From assembly GCA_027488985.1 (NCBI GenBank), contig JAIYAR010000017.1, positions 53,281 through 117,280 on the forward strand: DNA of 64,000 nucleotides, given 5' to 3'. Below are positions 16,351 through 23,553 of the stretch, piece after piece (position 1 is the first letter of the stretch; the number at the start of each line of letters is the position of its first letter). Source of the DNA: Comamonadaceae bacterium (GTDB lineage: Bacteria; Pseudomonadota; Gammaproteobacteria; Burkholderiales; Burkholderiaceae_C). A program made the position numbers and the translations under genes. The notes under the pieces were generated by a model. That model was not told the DNA's origin. It was given only the letters and a program-made list of their open reading frames with translations, and made no database searches.

Positions 16351-19300
16351 ATGTCCCAGTCCACCCGTTCTACCGCGTTCACCCCCGTCCCACCCCGTTT
16401 GCCCACGCCCTATCGCGCGGAAGACCATATCGTCTCCCACCGTTTGCAGGTGTTGGAAGGCGCGCTCGACTGGGCCCAAGCCGCCCGTAGCGCCGAGCCT
16501 TGGGTGCAAGCTGTTCGTGACAACCCACCACCCTTCTGGGCGATGGAAAGCCTGCTCAAGGAATACCCCATTTCCAGTGCTGAGGGCTTGGCCCTGATGC
16601 GCCTAGCTGAGGCGCTGCTGCGCGTGCCGGATGCCGAAACCGCGATTGCGCTCACCACCGACCAACTGGGCCGCGCTGACTTTGAGGCCAGCGGCGACAA
16701 GGTGCTCTCCCGCCTGTCCAGCACCGCCATTGCCCTGTCGAAACACTTTTTGCCGGATGCTCAGAACGAGCCCGGCTTGATGGCCAAGCTCGGCGCCCGC
16801 ACCGTGGTGGCCGCCACCTTGCGCGCGGTGCAGCTGCTGGGCCGTCAGTTTGTGCTCGGGCAGACCATGCCGGAGGCGATGAAAGAGGCCGATGTGTCTC
16901 GCAAAAAGGCCAATGTGCGCTTCAGCTACGACATGCTGGGCGAAGGCGCCCGCACCGACAAGGACGCGCTGCGCTACCTCAAGAGCTATGCGGATGCTAT
17001 TGAATTCATAGCTGCTCGCGCAAACAAGACGGGCGCTTTGGCCGAAAACGATGGCATTTCCATCAAGCTCAGCGCCCTGTACCCCCGCTATGAAGACGCA
17101 CACCGGCAAGCAGTCTTGGACGAGTTGGTGCCCCGCGTCTGGACGCTGTGCGAGGCCGCGGCTGCCGCCAACATCAACCTCACCATCGACGCTGAAGAGG
17201 TGGACCGCCTGGAGCTGTCACTCGAAGTTCTGGAGGCTCTGCTGGTGAAAGTGGCTGCGCACTGCCCGCAGTGGGCCGGACTGGGGCTGGCCATGCAGGC
17301 TTACCAGACCCGTGCGCAGGAGTTGATCGAGCACATCACTCTGCTGGCCCGCAAATACAAAATCAAGCTGATGTGCCGCCTGGTCAAAGGCGCTTATTGG
17401 GATGCCGAAGTCAAGCGCGCCCAAGAGCTGGGCCTGCCGCACTACCCCGTGTTCACCCACAAGCACCACACCGATGTGTCCTACCTGGCCTGCGCCCGTG
17501 CGCTGCTGGCGGTGCCCGATGCGATTTACCCCCAGTTCGCCGGCCACAACGCCGGCACTATCGCCGCCATCCTGCAAATGGGCGCCAAAACGGGCGCGCC
17601 CTTTGAGCTGCAGCGCCTGCACGGCATGGGCGAGGGCATCTTCCGCGAAGTGCTCAAAAACCCCTTGGTCGCTTGCCGCGTCTACGCCCCGGTGGGCGCC
17701 CACAAAGATTTGCTGGCCTACCTCGTGCGCCGCCTGCTCGAGAACGGCGCCAATTCCAGCTTTGTGCACCAACTTGCCGACGAGTCGGTGGGCATGAGTG
17801 AACTGCTGATTTCGCCTTTGCGCCTGGAGCCACACCCCAGCCTGCCGTTGCCGGCCGACCTGTTCGGCAAGCACCCCGGCAGCCGCGCCAACAGCACCGG
17901 GCTGGACCTGACGGTAGCCGACATGCGCGATCCACTGCTGGCCGCGTTGCAGACCGCGCCCGTGCCAGTGGTGCCGGAGTTTGATGTCAAAAACATCCCC
18001 GGCGCTTATGCAAGCTGCGCGAGCAGCTATCAAAAGTGGAGCAAAGTGCCGGTGGAAGAGCGCGCTGCCACCCTGCGCCGCGCGGCTGATGCGCTGCAAA
18101 TCGCCATGCCGCAGTTCTGCGCGCTCTTGGTGAAAGAAGCCTTCAAGACCTGGGGCGACGCGGTCAGCGAAGTGCGTGAGGCGGTGGACTTTTTGCGCTA
18201 CTACGCCGACGAGGCGCAGCGCATCATGCAGCCCATTTCGTGCCCTGTCGTCGCTAACGCGCAAGTGGGTTTCCAGTATGGCGTGACCGGCGAAACTAAC
18301 ACCTTGCGTCTCACGTCACGAGGCGTGTGGGTGTGCATCAGCCCGTGGAACTTCCCGCTGGCCATCTTCATGGGCCAGGTCGCTGCCGCACTGGCTACCG
18401 GCAACACTGTGCTGGCCAAGCCGGCTGAGCAAACGCCCGGAGTGGCAAAAGCCGCCGTGGATTTGATGGTCGCGGCCGGTGTGCCTGCAGATGCGCTGCA
18501 GCTCTTGCACGGCGCTGGCGAGACCGTAGGCGCAGCACTCGTCGCTCAGCCCGGCGTGGCCGGTGTGGTGTTCACCGGCTCCACCCAAGTGGCCAAAATC
18601 ATCCAGCGCGCGCTGGCCGCCAAAGACGGCCCTATCGTCCCGCTGATTGCCGAGACCGGCGGCATAAACGCCATGCTGGTCGACAGCAGCGCGCTGCCCG
18701 AGCAGGTGGTGGACGCTGTGGTGATGAGCGCCTTCCGGTCCGCCGGCCAACGCTGCTCCGCGCTGCGCTTGCTGGTGGTGCACAGCGCGATTGCCGATGG
18801 CGTTATCGAGATGCTGCAGGGCGCCGCCCAAGAGCTGCGCATTGGCAACCCGGCGGACTTGGCAACCGACCTCGGACCGGTGATTGACCGCGAGGCGTTT
18901 GACAACATCCAACGCCATATCAGTCGCCTGAAAAATGAGTCAAAGGTGCTGGTCGGAGCGGGCGCGGCAACGCGTTTTGCGCAGGTCAAGGAGGAGCCCG
19001 CAACGCGGGCGGGGGACACGGAGCAAAACGCGTTGTCGCGTCCGCTCATAGCTAACCTGATCGCGCCCCATGCGTTTGAGGTGGAAAGCATCGCGCAAGT
19101 GAAGGCCGAAATCTTCGGCCCCGTGCTGCAAGTGGTGCGCTGGGGCACGGGGGATACCAGCAACCCCGAGGACGTGATCCACCAGATCAACGCCCTGGGC
19201 TACGGCCTGACGCTGGGCATCCAGACCCGCATCGACAGCCGGGCCCAAGCACTGGCCGCTGCTGCGCACGTGGGCAACATCTACATCAACCGCAACATGA

Positions 19301-19467
19301 TTGGCGCGGTGGTGGGTGTGCAGCCCTTCGGTGGCGAAGGTTTGTCAGGCACCGGCCCCAAAGCCGGTGGCCCGCACTACCTGTACCGCTTCTGCGCCGA
19401 GCAAACTGTGACGGTGAACACCACTGCGGCAGGGGGAAATGCGGCGCTGCTGGCGAGTTTCCATTGA
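16351..19467 (+). CDS. putA: Bifunctional proline dehydrogenase / L-glutamate gamma-semialdehyde dehydrogenase
   Basis: A 1038-residue PutA oxidising proline to glutamate with FAD then NAD+. The N-terminal PRODH barrel (to about residue 500) shows DGISIKLSALYPRY, KLMCRLVKGAYWDAE and AGHNAGTIAAI; the C-terminal P5C dehydrogenase shows SPWNFPLAIFMG, catalytic Glu768 (AETGG) and Cys802 (SAGQRC). It lacks the N-terminal ribbon-helix-helix of trifunctional E. coli PutA, so it should not repress itself. The ATG at 16351 is preceded by AGGAG at 5 bases. Three repeat-derived segments are embedded: about residues 216-233, 551-563 and 871-897. Confidence 0.97.
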   Translation: MSQSTRSTAFTPVPPRLPTPYRAEDHIVSHRLQVLEGALDWAQAARSAEPWVQAVRDNPPPFWAMESLLKEYPISSAEGLALMRLAEALLRVPDAETAIALTTDQLGRADFEASGDKVLSRLSSTAIALSKHFLPDAQNEPGLMAKLGARTVVAATLRAVQLLGRQFVLGQTMPEAMKEADVSRKKANVRFSYDMLGEGARTDKDALRYLKSYADAIEFIAARANKTGALAENDGISIKLSALYPRYEDAHRQAVLDELVPRVWTLCEAAAAANINLTIDAEEVDRLELSLEVLEALLVKVAAHCPQWAGLGLAMQAYQTRAQELIEHITLLARKYKIKLMCRLVKGAYWDAEVKRAQELGLPHYPVFTHKHHTDVSYLACARALLAVPDAIYPQFAGHNAGTIAAILQMGAKTGAPFELQRLHGMGEGIFREVLKNPLVACRVYAPVGAHKDLLAYLVRRLLENGANSSFVHQLADESVGMSELLISPLRLEPHPSLPLPADLFGKHPGSRANSTGLDLTVADMRDPLLAALQTAPVPVVPEFDVKNIPGAYASCASSYQKWSKVPVEERAATLRRAADALQIAMPQFCALLVKEAFKTWGDAVSEVREAVDFLRYYADEAQRIMQPISCPVVANAQVGFQYGVTGETNTLRLTSRGVWVCISPWNFPLAIFMGQVAAALATGNTVLAKPAEQTPGVAKAAVDLMVAAGVPADALQLLHGAGETVGAALVAQPGVAGVVFTGSTQVAKIIQRALAAKDGPIVPLIAETGGINAMLVDSSALPEQVVDAVVMSAFRSAGQRCSALRLLVVHSAIADGVIEMLQGAAQELRIGNPADLATDLGPVIDREAFDNIQRHISRLKNESKVLVGAGAATRFAQVKEEPATRAGDTEQNALSRPLIANLIAPHAFEVESIAQVKAEIFGPVLQVVRWGTGDTSNPEDVIHQINALGYGLTLGIQTRIDSRAQALAAAAHVGNIYINRNMIGAVVGVQPFGGEGLSGTGPKAGGPHYLYRFCAEQTVTVNTTAAGGNAALLASFH
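16996..17050 (+). repeat. Dispersed GCTAT-type repeat, copy C (inside putA)
   Basis: Clearest core of the family: GCTATTGAATTCATAGC, a 5-bp inverted repeat around TGAATTC, then TGCTCGCGCA and GGGCGCT. In frame as AIEFIAARA..TGA at residues 216-229, between the PutA motifs RYLKSYA and DGISIKL. It contains ATA and other codons unusual for this gene. Confidence 0.8.
18001..18038 (-). repeat. Dispersed GCTAT-type repeat, copy D (inside putA, inverted)
   Basis: Reverse complement reads TTTTGATAGCTGCTCGCGCA then GCATAAGCGCC, matching copies B, C and G. On the putA strand it encodes GAYASCASSYQKW in the linker between the PRODH and P5CDH domains, where sequence is free to vary. Confidence 0.75.
18962..19040. 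repeat. Double-hairpin element embedded in putA
   Basis: Outer arms 18963-18982 and 19021-19040 match at 18 of 20 positions as reverse complements (CGCGGCAACGCGTTTTGC on the left). Between them lies a second hairpin, GCCCGC-AAC-GCGGGC (18997-19011). It is in frame and encodes a segment with the pieces FAQVKEEPATRAG and DTEQNAL inside the P5CDH domain, just before a variable strand ahead of FEVESIAQVKAEIFGP. No gain of function is apparent. Confidence 0.65.
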
Positions 19468-19547
19468 ATGTTCCGTCACACCTAAGCTGCGGGTTGGATG
19501 CACCTCGTCAATCAACAAGAGGCATTTCGGATTCGAAAAAGCATTCA

Positions 19548-20312
19548 CTAAATTGGCGCAGTTGGGTTAGGGTTAGGGTTAGGGTTAGGGTTAGGGTTAG
19601 GCGTTGGACTAGGTGTCGGGTTAGAAGTGACAGCAGCGGGCACGATGGATGCTTTTCCCACACTAGAAACATTGTTCCCACTGATCGTGATGGACTGCCG
19701 TAAATCCGGCAATTCAAGGCTGGCCAGGGGGGCTGTCTCGCGGGGCAGGGTGTTGTTGTCCTGCACAACTACGGTTTGACCCACGCCCAAGCCCACACAA
19801 CCGGCCCGGTTGCAGACCTCAATTTCATCGAGCTCCCCAGAGACGCTTACCGACCCATCCGGGTTGTAGACACTGCTGAAGCCCGACCCCCGGATACCGA
19901 TGGTCGAGGCGGAGGTTTGCACTTTGTAGTTGTCCCGGTTGCGCTTGCCAATCAGTCCGGTAATGGCCCGCAAGCCTCCGCGTACAAAGTTCACCAGAAA
20001 AGTGTCCTGAGAGCCGTCTTTGGCGTCTACATAACGCTGAATGACCAACTGGCTATCGGGGCTGAGGGACATGACGCCACCGTCGGTGAACTTCACCTGC
20101 GCGCGCCCTTGGGGACCTGTGCTAAGCACGTCACCGCTTTCAACAGAGTCGCCTTTGGCAAGTGGGGTGTTCTTGCCGGACCGCTGCACCTGGACTTCAC
20201 CAAAAGTGAATTGCGCGACCCCCGCCGCTGCATGGCCATCGAGCGACACGCTGCCAAGCAGGACCAGGACTGTGAGGCAGGCCAGTGCGCGTGGGGAAAG
20301 TAGAGTTCGCAT
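19548..20312 (-). CDS. FecR-domain exported protein with Pro-Asn repeat tail
   Basis: A 254-residue protein with a Sec signal peptide (cleavage near DGHA-AA) and a FecR domain at about residues 35-150 (GDSVESGDVLSTGPQGRAQV, then LRAITGLIGKRNRDNYKV and TIGIRGSGF). There is no membrane anchor, so it is periplasmic or secreted rather than an anti-sigma factor of the FecR type. A Cys pair (CNRAGC) lies near 168. The tail is a Thr/Pro segment followed by Pro-Asn repeats encoded by tandem hexamers. It follows the TPR/beta-barrel gene by 23 bases, so the two are probably one transcript. Function unknown. Confidence 0.82.
   Translation of the reverse strand: MRTLLSPRALACLTVLVLLGSVSLDGHAAAGVAQFTFGEVQVQRSGKNTPLAKGDSVESGDVLSTGPQGRAQVKFTDGGVMSLSPDSQLVIQRYVDAKDGSQDTFLVNFVRGGLRAITGLIGKRNRDNYKVQTSASTIGIRGSGFSSVYNPDGSVSVSGELDEIEVCNRAGCVGLGVGQTVVVQDNNTLPRETAPLASLELPDLRQSITISGNNVSSVGKASIVPAAVTSNPTPSPTPNPNPNPNPNPNPTAPI
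19564..19599. repeat. Six perfect GGGTTA hexamer repeats in the fecR-like gene
   Basis: Six uninterrupted GGGTTA units, identical to the vertebrate telomere hexamer, followed by a degenerate GGCGTT unit. Read on the minus strand they encode Asn-Pro dipeptides at the protein C-terminus. Because the unit is six bases, slippage would change tail length without shifting the frame. Confidence 0.95.
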
Positions 20313-20335
20313 AATTACGTTTCCTCGTCGCAGTG

Positions 20336-21655
20336 TCAGAAATCACGCCGCACAGCGATGGATGCGCTGGTCTTGGCGTAGGTGTTGATGCTGATGGTCG
20401 AGTCGCTCCGGACCCAGGTGAGCAGTGGGGTGATCCGCCATTGGGGCGCCGGCACCCAGGAAAGTCCGATGTCAAACATGTTCTGCTTGTCGTTACGGGT
20501 GGCCTGGAACAGACTGTCGTCTCCACCATATGTTCGGTTTTCGAAGCCCCAGCCTGCGAAACCGGCGAGGGTGGATGTCCAAGCCATTTGTGCACCCAGT
20601 CGCACGCCGCCCAGGTTGTGCCCCAGAACATTCTGGTCTGCGGCAAAAGGGCGTTCGTTGCCCACATACAGGCCGCCGTATGCCGTTACCCCGGAGGGGA
20701 ACACCTGAACGTAGGTACTGCCGATCACTTGGCGCTTCATGTCGCGCACCGATTGGCTGGCATAGCGCAACTCGCCGAGCTGAACAAAAGTGCCGAACTG
20801 CCGGAAACCGTCCAGTCGGTACACCCACTCACCCAAAAGCCCGCCTTGTTGACGGAATGCATTGCTATAGAGCTCTTCATTAACAGCCTGCCAGCCCAGG
20901 CTGAACTCGCTCTTCTCATGGCGGTAACTGACGCCGCCCAGCAATGCATAGCTGCGAGTATCGAACTGGTTTGTGCTGTTCTCATGGGCCCGCAGGCCTG
21001 CGCTGGCCCTGCCATACAAGGACCATGCGTGTGTCAGCGCGTGACGGGTGGAAATGCCGGTGCGGACGGTGGCAAAGTTGGCGCGCTGTTTGAGGCCATC
21101 TGCGTTGAGCGACACCACAGACCCTCCGAAGGCCGGGACAGCTACGGTGTTTTCATCCGGCGCGCCGTTGACGTTGGTGTCCATGCCAAAAGAGCCCTCA
21201 AGGTACGCCTTGAAGTTCCTGCGACCTTTGGCGTCCACCTTGTCCAGGGACTGCAGGAACTGATCCATGGTGCTCGACACCTCAACCGGCGCACCCTCTG
21301 CGCGCGCGCGGCTCAATACTTCTCTTGCCTGGGCGCTTTGCCCGACCGCATACAGGGCGCGCGCCAATTCGGTACTGGCTTGCCTGTTATCGGGTTGAAC
21401 CAGCAGAACCCGCTCTAACGCAAAAATCGCACGACTGAATTGCTTGGTCCGATTGGCTGCAATACCGAGTGCCAAGTCGAAATCCGCGTCGCCTGCGCGC
21501 CTCTCCTCCAAGGCGACAAGGCGATCAAACGCCTCGGCGGGCTTGCCGGCCAGTGTGTCTGCCATGGCCTTGACGATGGTGTCATCAATCTCAGCGTGTG
21601 CTGTCACACAGAGGGGCATCAACCCCGCCAGCAGCCAAGTTCTTGCGACTCTCAT
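20336..21655 (-). CDS. Outer-membrane protein with N-terminal TPR domain and C-terminal beta-barrel
   Basis: A 439-residue exported protein: signal peptide (cleavage near VTAHA-E), two or three TPR-like helical repeats at about 30-140 (AFDRLVALEER, AIFALERVLLVQPDNRQASTELARALYAVGQ), then about 290 residues of alternating aromatic beta-strands. It ends in Phe (IAVRRDF), the usual C-terminal signal for BAM-dependent barrel insertion. The layout resembles surface lipoprotein assembly modifiers (Slam, DUF560), but family membership needs a profile search. It is the gene directly upstream of the FecR-domain gene and may export, anchor or assemble that protein; this is inference. Confidence 0.75.
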   Translation of the reverse strand: MRVARTWLLAGLMPLCVTAHAEIDDTIVKAMADTLAGKPAEAFDRLVALEERRAGDADFDLALGIAANRTKQFSRAIFALERVLLVQPDNRQASTELARALYAVGQSAQAREVLSRARAEGAPVEVSSTMDQFLQSLDKVDAKGRRNFKAYLEGSFGMDTNVNGAPDENTVAVPAFGGSVVSLNADGLKQRANFATVRTGISTRHALTHAWSLYGRASAGLRAHENSTNQFDTRSYALLGGVSYRHEKSEFSLGWQAVNEELYSNAFRQQGGLLGEWVYRLDGFRQFGTFVQLGELRYASQSVRDMKRQVIGSTYVQVFPSGVTAYGGLYVGNERPFAADQNVLGHNLGGVRLGAQMAWTSTLAGFAGWGFENRTYGGDDSLFQATRNDKQNMFDIGLSWVPAPQWRITPLLTWVRSDSTISINTYAKTSASIAVRRDF

Positions 21656-21811
21656 TCATCCCCCTTGCTGCACTCTAAAAGTGATCTCAATTCTGTTGAT
21701 TTTATGAACGCAAGCTGCAAGCCCAGTGACCGTTGAGCGGATAGCGTACTGCGCTGCCATAAGCGCGGCATAAAACCAACAATGGCGGCGAGAAAAACCG
21801 CTCGCGCGTGC

Positions 21812-23533
21812 TCAAGCGGTGTGGATTCTCAAGCTCCGCCTCAGCAAGCTGCGCAACTTGGCAGGTTGGAGAGGCTTTTTCAGCAAGACGAGACCGGCCC
21901 GATGGGCTTGGTGCTTAACGTCTTCTTCGAGGTCTCCGGTAATGAGGCAGGCCGGCACCTCACGCCCCAATTGTTCGCGCAAAGCCAATATGGCGCCTAT
22001 CCCGTTTTGTTTGTTGCGCAGGCGGAAGTCACTGATGATGAAGTCCGGTGCGTCGCCGGATTGGGCGGCGTCGAGAGCTTGGGCGGCATCTTCAAACAGG
22101 CGGGCCCGGCACCCCCAGGATTCCAGCAAACCTTGCAGGGCCTGCCCGCCTAGCAGGTTGTCCTCGATCAGCCAGATCTTGCTGTCTTGCACGTCGCCTG
22201 TGGCGGACTGCTCGTCTGCCAGTGCAATAGCGGTAGCTTCCGGGCGGGCGAGGGTGGTTGTTGCCGTCACAGTAATGCGGGTGCCGCAGCCCAGACTGGA
22301 ACGCAAGGCCAAGGGGTGCCCGAGCAATCGGCAGGAGCGATCCACCATACTCAGGCCGAGGCCCAGCCCTTTGGCCCGATCACGCTCCGGATTTTCAACC
22401 TGGAAGAATTCCTCGAATACGGTTTGGTGCAGCGACTGGTCAATTCCTATGCCGCTGTCCCACACCTGAATGTGTGCCTGCCCCCCTTGCCCGCCTGGTC
22501 TGCAGCTTACCAGCACGGTACCGCGGGGCGTGTATTCCAAGGCATTGCTAACCAGATTCAGCAACACGCGCTGCAACAACACCGGGTCGCTCTTGACCCA
22601 GAGTGGCGTGGGGCGGATGCGCAAGTGCAGACCCTTGGAGACAGCCGTATTGGAGAACAGCAGTCGGAGCTGTTCAAAGATGTCATTGACGCATACCGGC
22701 CGAAGCGCGTTGCCCGACGCATTGGATTCGAGCCGCGAGTAGTCAAACAAGACGTCCAGCAGTTCCTGCAGCGCCTGTGCGGACGCCGTTACGCCTTGCA
22801 CCAGCGCAGCGCCCCCTTCCCGGTCCTGCGTACCCGCATTCCGCTCGGAATGAATCTGGCTCAGCCGAGCGACGAACATGCCCAAAGCGTGGGCGGGCTG
22901 GCGCAAGTCATGGCTGGCGGCCGCCAGAAAGCGGGATTTGGCGACATACGCTGCCTCGACCCGCTCGTTGGCAATTTGTAGTTCACGGTTGCGCGACTCG
23001 GACTCCAGCAAAGCCTGATTTTTCGTGCTCTCGAAAATCTGGGTGAGTACAAAGAGCAGGAGCACGAAGCCAAAGAGGCTGTTGCTGAAAAACACGTGTG
23101 TCAGCTCCACGTTGTAACGCACTGGTGGTGTGAGGCCCAGGGATGGCATAACCCCGAACGTCACAACGGCGGCCAGTGTCATGCTGAGCCAGAAAACCGT
23201 TTTTGCGGTAAAACCGAAAAGCAGCGTGGCCGCAATCGGGGCCAGTGCAATCCATACGATGACCGGAGACTGAACGCCCCCTGAGAAATAGGTCACTCCT
23301 ACCACCGCCGCAAAGCAAATGGCGGTTTGCGCCATGGCCAGTCGGTTGTAGTGGTGCTGGTTGCGTAGGCGCGATAACCAGAGTTGGTTGGCCATCAGCA
23401 ATGCGCCGTTACCCACCATGATCCAGATGCCGGGGTAAAAGCCCATCAGCCAGTTAAAGCCCGCATAGAGCAGACTCGACGACGCTACCGCGGAACCAAA
23501 GTGGCTCAGCAGTTTCTGCTTTTTCGGGTCCAA
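21812..23533 (-). CDS. Membrane hybrid histidine kinase with C-terminal receiver domain
   Basis: About 573 residues. Five to six membrane segments fill roughly residues 10-165, followed by a coiled linker, a HisKA domain with phospho-acceptor His208 (AAASHDLRQP), an ATPase domain (NLVSNALEYTPRG, DSGIGID, GLGLGLSMV) and a receiver (IWLIEDN, DFIISDFRL, conserved Lys in LLKKPLQP). Start: TTG at 23533 follows GAGGAG by six bases, whereas GTG at 23557 overlaps the upstream stop (GTGA) without a visible ribosome site; I prefer the TTG. It is the second gene after the PAS-GGDEF-EAL-receiver gene, which may be its phosphotransfer partner. Confidence 0.88.
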   Translation of the reverse strand: MDPKKQKLLSHFGSAVASSSLLYAGFNWLMGFYPGIWIMVGNGALLMANQLWLSRLRNQHHYNRLAMAQTAICFAAVVGVTYFSGGVQSPVIVWIALAPIAATLLFGFTAKTVFWLSMTLAAVVTFGVMPSLGLTPPVRYNVELTHVFFSNSLFGFVLLLFVLTQIFESTKNQALLESESRNRELQIANERVEAAYVAKSRFLAAASHDLRQPAHALGMFVARLSQIHSERNAGTQDREGGAALVQGVTASAQALQELLDVLFDYSRLESNASGNALRPVCVNDIFEQLRLLFSNTAVSKGLHLRIRPTPLWVKSDPVLLQRVLLNLVSNALEYTPRGTVLVSCRPGGQGGQAHIQVWDSGIGIDQSLHQTVFEEFFQVENPERDRAKGLGLGLSMVDRSCRLLGHPLALRSSLGCGTRITVTATTTLARPEATAIALADEQSATGDVQDSKIWLIEDNLLGGQALQGLLESWGCRARLFEDAAQALDAAQSGDAPDFIISDFRLRNKQNGIGAILALREQLGREVPACLITGDLEEDVKHQAHRAGLVLLKKPLQPAKLRSLLRRSLRIHTA

Positions 23534-23553
23534 TGCCCGCTCCTCGGGCCGAT

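Noticed and set aside
19046-19085. CTCATAGCTAACCTGATCGCGCC in putA as a ninth repeat copy
   Set aside because: Shares CATAGCT and some later bases but is interrupted; adjacent to the double-hairpin element, so a composite is possible but not supportable.
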